Assembly (NCBI GenBank): GCA_018417955.1
Contig: JACTVC010000025.1
Coordinates: forward strand, 1-64,000
DNA: 64,000 nucleotides
Reading direction: 5' to 3'
Source of the DNA: Laccaria trichodermophora
Taxonomy: Eukaryota; Basidiomycota; Agaricomycetes; Agaricales; Hydnangiaceae
The position numbers and the translations under genes are program-made. The notes beneath the pieces are model-generated. The model searched no databases. It was not told where the DNA came from and was given only the letters and a program-made list of their open reading frames with translations. Shown here piece by piece: positions 1 to 10,582 of the stretch. Each line of letters opens with the position of its first letter. Positions within the stretch are counted from its first letter, which is position 1.

Positions 1-1
1 C

Positions 2-346
2 CCTGAAAGACGAGTTGACAATAGCAAACAAGCAACGTCTGACAAGAAAAAGGGCAAGAGCGATTTCAGTCGCGTTGAGCGATTAGAAATGTTACACGCC
101 CAAGTCTATCCCGACGTCTATGATAAAGCTTGCAAAATGACGTCTTACGCACAAGCTTTACACACAAAATTAGCGACAGCTTCACAAAAGAACAAAGAGT
201 TTGGAGAGAAGATGGATAATGCGCTTACATTTTTGACTGAGGTAGTTGGAATGTTACGCGACAACGAAGAAAATACTGAGGCTCAGTTGGGTTATGAGAT
301 GGACAATCCTCCTATGGATACAGACTCGGATGAGTCTGAGAACTAG
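2..346 (+). CDS. 3' end of an uncharacterised coiled-coil-like protein (cut by window edge)
   Basis: The reading frame is open from base 2 to the TAG at 344-346, about 114 residues. No in-frame start is needed because the frame enters from the left edge. The visible part begins with a basic Lys-rich stretch and continues with a polar, heptad-like helical region (around ALTFLTEVVGMLRDNEENTEAQ). It ends in an acidic tail rich in Asp, Glu and Ser. I do not recognise a family. It converges on the minus-strand gene that ends at 859. It may be the last exon of a larger gene; the function is unknown. Confidence 0.5.
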   Translation, partial: PERRVDNSKQATSDKKKGKSDFSRVERLEMLHAQVYPDVYDKACKMTSYAQALHTKLATASQKNKEFGEKMDNALTFLTEVVGMLRDNEENTEAQLGYEMDNPPMDTDSDESEN

Positions 347-858
347 TTAAACGGTTTATCAATCTCCAATTTGAACACGATTTTAGAGTGGAGAGGATCA
401 TACTACGGCTCCTTCCAACCTCTGAGAGTCAACTTACTTACATCATACGGGCCGGTGAGACCACGCGCTCGATCGCCCAAAATAATCCGATCACCAACTG
501 AATATACAGATCATGGTGACTCACCTTACAATGAAAACAAAAAGCGTTGATCATAAAACCGAACTTCATCATGTACTTGGCAACAATGGACATCAAACGC
601 ATGGCCAATGTAGTCAATTGTGGTTGGCGCCTGATTGAAACATACCTGCAACATATAAAATATAATGTTCATCGGCTGATGTGAAAAACAAAAAAGAAGA
701 AACAAAAAAAAACCGATGATATGATCGAAGCAAATGAATGCACTTGGCGACACTGGCATAAATGGGGACTTTACTTTCAAGCGATCGATTGTGTCGCAAT
801 TTCGTGGTAGCTTGATGAAAGATGCAGAACAATGGAGGATGGTACAGACATGATGAAG
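347..858. other. intergenic region between convergent genes
   Basis: The stretch lies between two genes pointing at each other. Short overlapping ORFs on the minus strand (526-871) have low-complexity composition and no recognisable motif. I see no RNA gene or repeat here. Confidence 0.5.
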
Positions 859-3568
859 TTAGACCAAGCACGGCAAATTTATCGAGTCGAAAAACTCAGT
901 TGAGTATTTGGATGCTTTTTGTTTCAGCTGTCTCGTCCAGTTATGACCCCTGAGATGATCTCTCCAAACTCCTGCTGCTAAAGGTTGTGCTCCCCAGTGC
1001 CTGATTTCGTCAAGCCTCTTCTGATATTCCGCCTCGTTGTATTCAGTCCATCGCCCATAGTTTTCACCACATTTCAATTGTTCGTACGTTGACGTCAAAG
1101 GCCACCATGATTTCAGTGCAAACTGATTTTTCGTTGCTGAAAAAGATGTGTTGTAGTTGATAATGGTAGACAATACGTGAATGCATACTTGTTTCACAAT
1201 GATACACTCCACATAACATGTCCAACTCGTCTTGTGAGAGATCGTCGTCGCACAATATTTGATCACCCGCGGCAACGTACAAGCCACATCTTTCGACAGA
1301 TGCACTGATTGAAGGGCCTTGTAGAGCATGATCGATACTCATTGTTTCCATTGCGAGTCGCCACACGATGCCACCACGCAACAATGCAGCACGGCCACGA
1401 GAAGAATTCAGTAGTTCAGACCTCTGTCGTACATATGCATCGTAGTCTCTGCGAGTGAACGAATATCCGAACATTCGAATGGGAACTGGTCGTCGTATCT
1501 TTTGTGTTACTGAAGTCCGCGCTATCGTATTTTGCATGGTCCGAAATTGAATACCCTTTTGCAAAAAAAGACGTGCAATTTCATAGGTCGATAACTTGAC
1601 GTCTAAACGACATATATAAGCCGCTGTTGCAGGATCTTCCACTGTTAATCGCCAAGAAACAGAATTGCATAAGGTTTCAAACATAAACATTCCATTCCCC
1701 AATCGTTTGATATGTCGAACGCGAGGATTGCCTTCTAAAGCTATGCGGTTTCCGCTCAGAAGATCCCATTCATCAAATGCGGGTTTGCCTTTGCCAGTTG
1801 CCAATTTCTTGACAAAGTCCAATGCTTTACAACCAGCGGACGTGGAGAATATGGGATCATCAGATGATGTTAAACCTAGAGCTCTCAACATTTTTTTCTT
1901 TTCAGTCGAGTCTAATTCCAGAGATTGCGATGCAGCAATCGGAAGCGGTTGAACAAAGCCGTGAAAGAAGTACAACGCCTCCAGTGCCTCTAACGGATGT
2001 CGACTATCCAGTTCGTACTCATCGACAACCAAAGGTGGAGGCGACGGACTTCTAGGCATTTCAAGAAATGCAGTGTTATCCACGTTGACATCGTCAAAAG
2101 GTTCATTTTCTTCATATCGCTCCGAGCTGACAGGAAAGTCAATGGAGTACGTTGGCTCGTCTTCAAAGTTGTCGTTTAGATCGTTGTCATAGTGATCAAT
2201 ACGTCCCATTCCATCGCAGCAATCCCATTCGTTTTCCCAAGAGTCGTACAACTTCTGAGAATCAGTGAACATATTTAACGCATCAAGCTTTGCACGTTCT
2301 GGAACGTTATTGCGAATCCATTCTCCATGCTCGTCTTCCTCCCAAACGAATACTTTCGCGCCGACAACTGGATGATTTGACTGTCTTTGCAATCGAGCAA
2401 ATCGATGTGCGTCGGTCTCAGTAGATAACATTGATGCGTGGTTCGCCTCCCGCAACGCAAAAAAAGCTCTGAGCTTTTGTGGCAAAGAAATGTGCAATGG
2501 GACCTTGGTAGAAGAACTGAGGTCCGCAGGCATCGAGGTCGCACCTTCTCTGAGCAGACTGCTGTTAGCTGAAATTGTTGTTGAACTGCACAATGTATTT
2601 TCCGACGCAGTGGCCGAGTTTAATAGTCGAGTTAAGTAGACGCAGAGGGATATTTCCTCCCAGCATGTCGGCTTTTTGTGTAACAAAGTTAACACTTCTT
2701 GTATTTGATGTGGAAGAGGCGCTAAGGCTTCGATTTCTTTGCGATCTTTCGCCGCTTTGACCTCCACTTTGGTCCATCGATACCACACCGGTACATTGTG
2801 GTCACAGAACCACGATACTGCAGGCCGACTGGAACATCCATCCAGTAAAACGATAATTGTGCCCGCACGTGGTACTTGAGTATCAAATTGATATAACCAC
2901 GATGAGCGAAGCCCATTCAACCATATTTGGTCATATCCATCATCGGTGAGGATGTGATACCATCCCGGTATGTTACCAAATCCATTGTATTTGGACTGCC
3001 TCTTTGGAGCGGCTCCTACAGCCATCAAATAGGATACAATGGTCATCCACACAACGAACCAATCTCGAGCTTCAGCCAATCTTCGACGACCATCTGAGTT
3101 CGATCGAAAGGGTTTCGTGAAATCATAGGCAGAAGGCAAATGTGGTGTAATGAGAGGGACTTGGTAGCGCAGATTCAGTGACATCGCGACATCGTGCAGA
3201 AAGTACTGAAGATGGTACCAAGATTGTGCAGTGGCAGCATCAAGCGCGAACAGATCTTTCGTATCTGTGACTTGGGTCGGTATGAAGCGCAGCCCATCAA
3301 ACGGCACGCAGTTAAAATTGAATTCTAGAGGTATGAAAGCCATCCAACCGAAATGTGGGGTCCACCATCGAGGCAATTGAAGGGCAGATAATCGAGGATA
3401 TCGTTGAAATTGAAGAAAAGGGTTAACGACGCCGCCCTGCTTCGTGACCTGAGCGGGAACGTCTATAGCTCTTCGACTATTTGGCGAATAAAACAGAACA
3501 CCGCCAATGAGATAGGCTCTTCCTTGTGATCTGTCAACGCCATACGAATAACTCCTGCAACGTATCCA
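859..3568 (-). CDS. large uncharacterised agaricomycete-type protein, two exons visible
   Basis: A long exon runs from about 3568 (where the frame opens, just below a TGA at 3569-3571) to 1189. It is followed by a 52-bp intron at 1137-1188 (GTATGC at the donor, TTTTTCAG at the acceptor) and a last exon ending at the stop 859-861. Splicing restores one frame across the junction. The protein is about 830 residues or more. It has Trp/Tyr-rich conserved-looking blocks (PGWYHILTDDGYDQIWLNG, near the first quarter), an acidic middle, and a C-terminal block with RRDYDAYVRQRSELLNSSRG. I know of no named domain; the look is that of a lineage-restricted mushroom family. The 5' end is unresolved. The first ATG in frame is at the FGWM position near 3343, but coding-like sequence continues upstream, so an upstream exon is likely. 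Confidence 0.7.
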
Positions 3569-3716
3569 TCAGTCACTCTCCAACTCAGTTCAAGAAACAA
3601 CCATCTTAACATTTAACAAAGAGCGCGCTTCAGAACAGAGTGTCGTCGTAACAGAGTCAAGGGAAACTCAAAGCACTAAACGTCTTTGTGTAGTAAGTCA
3701 ACGTGTCGAGATGAGA

Positions 3717-3784
3717 CAAACAATCACAAATTTCAAACTGAAAAGTGGACGTCCACTTTTCAGTTCAAAATTGTCACTTGTTTG
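3717..3784 (-). repeat. 68-bp palindromic element, copy A
   Basis: The copy is exactly 68 bp with ends CAAACAA.../...CTTGTTTG. It is centred on AAAAGTGGACGTCCACTTTT and can fold into one long hairpin. It lies in inverse orientation relative to the other three copies. Flanking similarity to copy D extends a few bases outward (TGCAC on one side, TCTC on the other). It sits in the 700-bp gap between two minus-strand genes. Confidence 0.85.
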
Positions 3785-4272
3785 GTGCAGTGACGACGTA
3801 TGTAGAAAGAAACAAAAGACAACAACCCATTTCAAAACTTCTGACTTTTCGTTAAAGCGCTAAGTAAGCATTCCCTGCTCAGCACTCCAAATGCAAAATG
3901 CAGAAAGGCCTTACTTCTTGCCAGTAAGGTAAAAGACATCGTTGATGTTTGATAGTTACACCACCATCGAACGCGCCAAGAACGCGCAAGGCATGTGGTC
4001 GACTTTCACAAAAAATTCACATAAATACGCATTCCAGCTACGTCAGTAGGCAGATGAAGATCAAGTCATAGAAGATGTGGAAGACGCTTGACATCGCAGT
4101 AATGATTAAATCAGACTTATATACGCTATTAAGGTACAGACAAAGTTGTATTGTCAAAGGTTCGATCACAACGTACACGAAAGGCAGCAGTGACAGTAAT
4201 AACATGTTAGATTGTCCGAGATGTTCATGGTACAAGTTATGCGAATGGTGATATGATGGACTTGAAGATTGG

Positions 4273-5164
4273 CTAAGTAAAGTAACGACGAAGGTGATTT
4301 TTTAGAACCAACATCTCCATTGGAGTCATTGGAACTTCTCCCTTATCCGAAACACCTTTCAAAAACCTTTTGACCTCCTCATCGTCCCATGTATTGGCAA
4401 CCGCCAAGAATTCCTCGTTTTTGCAGCCAAACCCGATGAAATGGTGTAAATATCGGGACATGTCGGGGGTACACGATTTGAGGAAATGCGTCAATTCTGC
4501 GGTTTCTCTTTCTAGTTTTGCGAGAATGTCTGGGGGTGATTCACTTCGAGGATTCCGGAGGGGATTATGATTCGGTTGAGTTGCAACAGAACTGTGATCC
4601 GAAACGGCTATCTGTCCTCGCTAAAGTTCGCCTGTTCACCCAGTTGTATCAAATGAAGAGAAGACGCACCATTGATTGTCTCGTTGTTTCCTGTGAACCC
4701 TGAGAACCGCCATTATGAATGAACACTCCGGACGACGAATAAAAAACGTACTTCGGCTGAAACTGGGGCAGTCGAGCATCGATGTCTGCCGTTATCAAAA
4801 ATTTTTGCCATGTAGTCTCGCGCAAATTTTTTTCGTTGCTGGACACCGTCGTCTTTGATCAAAAAGAAAATTGGGTACATAGGCCAGAACTGGCAAAGGA
4901 GATGTAAATTCGACGAATGGGTGTGGCTATTGCGGAGGTACCTCTTGCTCAACTTTTGCTATATTGTCGGCTTGGTCTGAAAACGTCTTTGACTTTTCTA
5001 AATGCGATCGCATGCAGCTTCTTAACGTAGTCTGAAGAAGCGATGTTATAATGCATTTAAAGGTTATCATTGATTGGACCCACCTTCCACCGTAAAAAAT
5101 ACTCTTCCGAACAGTCCGGGTTAAAGAGCTGCCGAAACTCGTCTATCTGCTCCGAGGTTGACAT
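4273..5164 (-). CDS. small uncharacterised five-exon protein, paralogue of the gene at 12346-13224
   Basis: ATG at 5162-5164. Exon 1 is 5084-5164 (27 codons) and exon 2 is 4942-5031 (30 codons). Exon 3 is 4752-4889 (46 codons), followed by a probable 10-codon exon and the last exon ending at 4273. Introns are about 52 bp with GT-AG ends and phase 0, so the frame closes without forcing. The protein has a central block (FWPMYPIFFLIKDDG, then a basic helix) and a C-terminal block with FIGFGCKNEEFLAVA and LKNHLRRYF. The gene at 12346-13224 shares exon 2 length, intron phases and both blocks. I recognise no named domain. The short fourth exon is the least certain part. Confidence 0.7.
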
Positions 5165-5297
5165 ACTCTGTTCGACCATCGCCCTCTAGCTTACCTTGAA
5201 CGACAGAGTTCCTGTAGGTAAAAGCAAAATCAGCGAGGCAATCGATAACGATGGATCGATGAATCGCACGTGGCATGGCTCAATGACTTTAGAACAG

Positions 5298-5687
5298 TTA
5301 TACTAAGTGGTGCTGAGAAATTTTGTAATGTTTCGAAGACGAACCGTGAGTGCAGTAGATGGTCAACGACAAAACTAACCAAGTCCCTTTGTTTATGCAT
5401 GTTAAATGGCACGTGACTATGAACTCTCGAAACGCGCCGATAATATCAAGAGCATTGAACTTTACGGTCAGTAACATAAAAAATGAGCCGTAGTAAACTT
5501 CTTCTGCAAAACGACGTGGTCTTCCGGGTTCGAATGCCAAAATCAAGGCGGGTCCGATTTCAAAGTGAAGATCTTTGGCGAAATCCAGCCTGGCCATCTT
5601 AGAACGAAGAGCAGCGCTCTCGGAGACTTTTACACCGGAACCAAAACCAGTATGAGATCTTGTCGACGTAGCATAACCTTCTCTCAT
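5298..5687 (-). pseudogene. possible gene remnant, no recognised family
   Basis: A 129-codon frame contains a coding-like stretch (LDFAKDLHFEIGPALILAFE, then Arg/Glu-rich residues and a hydrophobic segment). Its end drifts into implausible sequence, and a stop lies just upstream of the region. It is not part of the neighbouring five-exon gene, whose ATG lies downstream of it at 5164. It could be an exon of a decayed gene or a chance frame. Confidence 0.25.
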
Positions 5688-6089
5688 CGACGCTCTCAGC
5701 CGTGTTATATAACTGCCAAGTCAAGAGCGGCTAAATCAAATATGTCCATGCCAACTTCCTACTTCTAGAATGGGTCGAGTAGCCGGTGGTGATGCGGGCA
5801 AGTGGAAAGGACTTGATGAAGGGCAGCGGAAGATCGCTATATGCCAGCAAATTGTTGAGGAGAATGGAGGAATCAACTGTTGCGGAGAACTTGCAGAGTA
5901 CCCCTGTTGAAATTGCAAACTCGAGTAGGCGGGGAATGAGGGTACTATAGGGAACAAAGGGCGATGAATGGAAGGTGGCAGGGAGAATGCGCTATTGGTT
6001 TGGAATAATGAACCATTGTCCTAGATTCACCGATGCTGTAGACATACCTTGAGAACGCCTCGCTCCAAGAATACATCCAAATCCTTGCG

Positions 6090-6290
6090 ATAAATCGACG
6101 CCCGCGTGCTGGGTATCCCCACTCGAGGCGGCATCAAACACGGTCGAGAGATGAACTTGTCTGCCAGTTTTTTCACTTCTGCAGCAACAGACCCGTTGTG
6201 GTCGTCGACGTGTGTCGCCCCAAGGGATGCGAGCTCGTCGGCATGTTTGAGGGAGGAGGTGGTGATGATGAAGAACGGTGCCAATGCTTA
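6090..6290 (-). pseudogene. fragment of a zinc-binding (medium-chain) dehydrogenase, frameshifted
   Basis: One minus-strand frame reads a typical medium-chain dehydrogenase/reductase segment: a hydrophobic strand, then SLKHADELASLGATHVDDHN and a Lys-rich helix. After about 6143-6158 the match continues in another frame with TVFDAASSGDTQHAGVD, which fits the next strand-turn of the same fold (VVYDA...DTQ in the family). A frameshift therefore separates two adjacent parts of one ancestral gene. No further parts of the roughly 350-residue enzyme are visible on either side, so this is a relic. The family call rests on recalled motif patterns only. Confidence 0.45.
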
Positions 6291-6806
6291 TGGCCGCGTC
6301 CCTGCCGGCGGCTGAGGTGGTTGAAGCCAAATCGAACCAGAACAGCCAAAGGGCTGCCAGGCGCGAGCCATACGCGGAATCGGGTCGTAAAGAAAGAGAG
6401 AAGCTCGGAACTGGCAGTAAGGCAGAGGAGAACGCGGTGCGAACGGGAGACTGGTGTGTTAGAGAGCAAGGTGCGCTGGCACTAAGCCAAAGCGACGAAC
6501 GACCCCCTGCATTGTGCAACCAATCATTTGCACGCAATATTAGCGTGCTCGCTGGCACTCGGATAAACCAAAGCGTCAAACGAGTCACACGTCGTAAAGC
6601 GGCAGCAGCTGGTGGGGGAGAAAAAGAAAATGGTGAATTCTTTGTTTGCTCCGGAAACATCCAGGCAGATCCAGGCGTGATCGGTGTTTGCCAATACCTT
6701 GCTGTTGCCTTGCTTTCTCCAGCCTTTCCTCAACCTTTCTTCGGCTGCCTTCCTTTTCCCCTCTCTACTCTGCACAAGATTTATTTTACACGCCTCGCCC
6801 ATTGTT

Positions 6807-8410
6807 ATGCGCAATCCAGCTCTCGCAAAAGTTGTCAAAGATCTTGTCGACCTTCTGGCGCATGACAAAGCGGCTTTGCAGTTGTTTGCCGATGCAGGAT
6901 CCGAACGCGGTCGCCTCGCATTCGAGACGCGCATTGCTAATTTCGTGGCTAACAGCCAGTTTCGCAGCAGAAAGGTTAGCATCCAATTGATTGCCAAACC
7001 TTACTCACACATTTTTGCCATATAGAAGGACCCAGCGCCCATCGATTGGATCAAGCACCTCAGTGACGCATGCGCCGATCCCACCGTTCCCGAATGCTTG
7101 AAACACGCCAACGAAGACCGCCAGAAACAACAATGCCACCGAAAATCAAAAAAAAAACGATTTAGCCAATCACTCGGTTTTACCTCTCGTGCCCGCACTG
7201 CTGGCACCACAAAACTTGCGAATCTTCCCCAAACTTTTTTGAAAAGGTTTTCCAACAAAAAAGCGTATCCCCCCTTGAAGACTTGGATATACGAGACCAC
7301 CGCGATCGGAAGACGATGGAGAAAACATTTGAAACATGGACGACAACCAGACAAGCGCAGGCCGCGCCTCCCGATGGAGCAAGTAAACCCAAGGCGTCTC
7401 GCACATGACGTTCAAACGACCGATAGCGGCACCTTCCACGACGTCGATGATGGCCATCTTTTTTGCTTGGTCGTCCGGGAATTCTGTCCCAACGGCGATG
7501 TTCCTGCTGCCGTTCATAAAGTTGTCCGCGAAACGGTTGCTGCGAGACGCAATATTCGGGTAAGTCAATCTCCTTTTCATTTTTTCCCTCGCTTCTCTTT
7601 GACTTTCTTCTTCATTTTTAGATGGAAGATCCAGGAAGCCTCGTCCAAATGGGGTTTTCCGCAGGGTCTCGCAGTGCACCGCAGTTTGATTGGGTGCGCA
7701 ACATCACCAATCGAAAACTCCCCAAGGGTGTCGTAGATGAAATGGATTACCGATCCAGTTCAATCTTCGCTCTGTTTTGGAACCTGTCCCGCGATATCCT
7801 ACCTAGTGAGATTATGGACAATTTCGACAATTTCTTTGATCGTTTCAACATGGTGAGGATGTCGTCTGAAAAGGGGGCTGCGAAAGAATTTATCGCCAAA
7901 CACACTACATGTGGCGAATACATGGTTGAAGTCAACGGTACTGAATTTATATTCAGCAATGCTGAAATGGCACCCCCTGCTGGAGTTTGTGCTCAGAATT
8001 ATGCTCGGTATCCATCTTTTACTTTCCTCCCTTGCTCGAACTGACAGCAAATCAGATCGATGCACTTTGAGCACCAACCTCACAAATTCGCAATAGCTTG
8101 GACGGTCCACAGAGATCACCCTGCTGATGCCGGTGGTCATTTTTACATAGCATCGTACAAGATGCGCATCCAGGCAGCCCCCAACACTCTTGTCGTTTGG
8201 ATCCCATCTGACGTGCATGGAACTAGCCTCCAAGACCTGGACCCCAAAAGTCTCGACCCCGACTTCCTCCAAACAGGCATCGCGATCGTTACCCCGAACC
8301 GACTACCCTCCGTCTGGAATAAATTTTGCGAAAGTGAAATGAAATACCAGGACATGGTCAGCAACGTAATCAGAGATCTGGATAATGACCATGGGGACGA
8401 AGAACTGTAG
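6807..8410 (+). CDS. uncharacterised multi-exon protein, possibly 2-oxoglutarate/Fe(II) dioxygenase-like C-terminal part
   Basis: Exon 1 is 6807-6974 (56 codons), with introns at 6975-7025, 7560-7621 and 8008-8055 (all GT-AG). The stop is the TAG at 8408-8410. The last two exons read smoothly (QFDWVRNITNRKLP; NFFDRFNMVRMSSEKGAAKE). The C-terminal exon has VHRDHPADAGGHFYIASYK followed about 40 residues later by VVWIPSDVHGTSL. An early H-x-D pair and a later HG(T/S) His resemble the metal-binding layout of double-stranded beta-helix dioxygenases. That reading is inference from a weak pattern. The 7026-7559 exon is doubtful: coding character switches frame inside it, so it may hide more introns or one indel. 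Confidence 0.6.
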
Positions 8411-8458
8411 TCGTAGATGCCATTAGAACATTCGTATAATGGATTTCCTTATTTTCTT

Positions 8459-8650
8459 CTACTGATATCCTTTCTTGAGATCAACTGTATAAAGGTCTTC
8501 CACACTAGTGGGAAGACCGACGCCCGGCCTGTAGGGAACAGGCACGAACATAAATCTGACATTGTCCCTGGCGTCAAATAGCATAGCCCAATGGCCGTTG
8601 GGCATAACCTTGAGATACATAGGGTCCACGATACCGGGATGTTCACCCGC
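8459..8650 (-). pseudogene. orphan last exon of an unidentified gene
   Basis: A 64-codon frame runs from a TCAG acceptor (intron end at 8651) to a stop at 8459-8461. It reads like real protein (VDPMYLKVMPNGHWAMLFDA, then FVPVPYRPGVGLP). No upstream exon fits before the divergent F-box gene begins, so it is either the 3' end of a decayed gene or a relic. The family is not recognised. Confidence 0.4.
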
Positions 8651-8870
8651 CTGACATATCACGTGAAAAGCGTTTGCATTCGCAAATTTTCATGTTTGGT
8701 TCCTCGCGGCGCAAATCAACGATTCGCCAGACAACACTCCGCAAACCATACCAGCGTTAGTTTTGATCTTCGCGACGCAAAACGTCGAATCGCGAAACAT
8801 CCCAAACTGTACGGCGCCAACTATTTATTCTCAACTTCGCATCAAGAAAACACAGCACACAATTAACTAG

Positions 8871-8974
8871 GTAAGCCGTTTTTGTCTTCTCTGACTACCC
8901 TTCTTCCTTCCACCGCTATTATTTTCTGGTAGTCAATTTCCAAAAACGACTGATATCGTAATTTCCTTCTATAG
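8871..8974 (+). other. 5'UTR intron of the F-box gene
   Basis: GTAAGC at 8871 and TTCTATAG ending at 8974 bracket a 104-bp intron. The ATG of the F-box gene follows 8 bp later, so the intron lies in the leader rather than in coding sequence. The sequence between is pyrimidine-rich toward the 3' end. Confidence 0.6.
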
Positions 8975-8982
8975 AAGTTCAA

Positions 8983-9949
8983 ATGTTCGACACATATATG
9001 GATGCGTTAAGCATGGAAATTTTGACACAAATCTTGGAAACAACGCCATTCACTGATATACGATCATTCGCGCATACAAATCGGTATAATAAAACACGAA
9101 CGGCACTCTACCACAAACATACTCTTATGCGGGAGATTGCCAAAAGAGGAGTTTGTCCCATACGGCTTATCGAAATCATGAAATCAACTGGCTCCGTAAT
9201 AACCGGCTCAATCCCTCTACTCTTGATGTTACCCCAAGTATCGTCGTTGCCGCACGATCACATTTCCATGATGGTTGGCTCTGACGCACGGGACAATCTA
9301 CTAAATCTCTTACGAGAACGTTGTGATTTCAACGTCACTCGAGTCGAACGCAGACCGATGTGGGACAACATCAGAGACCCAAACCTGACAGAAGGAATTT
9401 TTACCCTCACAAAAGCAACTTTCACAATAAATATCACGGTTTCTCGGACCAATCATCCAATCCAACCCATGTTCGAAAATGATCTCACCCTTGACATGAA
9501 CTATGTCACGCCATATGGTTTAACAAGTGCATATCCTTTACTCACTGTTTCGCGACGATCTTTCCTCAATCTGCACAAATTCCCATACAACCTCCCTTTA
9601 TCGCATTTGCTTTACGAGAACGCGGGTTTCCGTATCGCCAAAGCAATTTGGATTTGGAAGGATTTTGAGGATCACGAATGCGGCAACAATGGCAGTTGTC
9701 CTTTCACGGTGCGATCCATCACCGATAAAGACGTCATGACGGTGTTATGGGACAAGAAACCTGTTCACGAATGTCGTCCAAAAGGTATTGATGGCATGAT
9801 GATTTGGAAATTGAGAGGATCCATACACTGCATTGATGGACAAATGCGCAGTGCAGCATTCACTGTTACTCGAGATGGACGTTTGTTAGGTGCGTAATTT
9901 ATGGGCACAGAAAACTGCAATGCTAACATACATCGCAGTTGGCAGCTAA
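8983..9949 (+). CDS. F-box protein
   Basis: ATG at 8983. A long exon runs to 9889, a 49-bp intron spans 9890-9938 (GTGCGT donor, TGCTAAC branch-like sequence, CGCAG acceptor), and an 11-bp last exon ends in TAA at 9947-9949. The protein is about 305 residues. Residues 8-45 form an F-box-like domain (LSMEILTQILETTPFTDIRS followed by conserved-type Arg/Tyr positions). This domain in other proteins binds Skp1 and recruits substrates to SCF ubiquitin ligases. The remainder has no repeats (no LRR, no WD40) and is lineage-type. Without splicing the frame would read through to a stop at 9895-9897, so the last exon changes only three residues. The gene appears intact. Confidence 0.8.
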
Positions 9950-10068
9950 TACAAGCCATGTACTTCTTACGACGAATGATGCACATCGTCGAAGATGTTG
10001 ATTAATTATTGACGTGTAAGAATCTACGTTCAGCAATAGCTCTATTCAATAACAGGAAGTAAGCGACA

Positions 10069-10582
10069 TCAAGCCCAAGAATTGCAGCATACATACTCTT
10101 GAAGGAGCTTGTTAACAAAGTCTACGTCGGACAAAGTAAGATTTACCACAAATCGATCCCTCGTCGTCTTTATGACCATCAAACTTCCCATAATTCTATC
10201 AGAATGAAGGCTTGAAGCGGCCATGTTGTAATCATTGAAACCCCAATCATCGTCCTCCGTTATCTGACAGACATGAATATAAGGTCGGCATACAGAACAA
10301 TTCAAAATAGCTCACTTGACGCTCATGCATGAAATAATAAAAATACTCCACAAGATTATTATCGCCGTCATAAAGATACCGACTTTGGAGGAAACAATTG
10401 CTCGTCATATCGAGGCTATTCCCGAAGTTTGGAATTAAATCTTCAACGTTTACGTCGTAGATCGAACAGCCATCCTCCAAATGCCTAGAGGCTAGTGTGA
10501 CAAAGACCGCCACCGGAACTATGATTGGTTTACTGCAGCGATTTCCATAGTAAATAACGCTCGGACGCTTAACAAAGATCAA
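10069..10582 (-). CDS. uncharacterised protein, 3' part in two exons
   Basis: Two minus-strand frames join across a 52-bp intron at 10264-10315 (GTGAGC donor, CTGTCAG acceptor), giving HERQ followed by ITEDDDWGFNDYN. The stop is at 10069. About 150 residues are visible, with no named motif. No ATG is found upstream before a stop near 10620, so the 5' end is missing or lies in an unrecognised exon. It could be a functional short gene or a truncated copy. Confidence 0.4.

Noticed and set aside
5992..6660. 222-codon minus-strand ORF and its plus-strand counterpart at 6278-6865
   Set aside because: Most of the frame is Ser/Leu/Arg-rich shadow sequence open on both strands; only the short part overlapping the dehydrogenase relic has family-like content.
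7170..7679. 169-codon minus-strand ORF
   Set aside because: It is antisense to the multi-exon plus-strand gene, whose introns and frame are supported by consistent splice sites.
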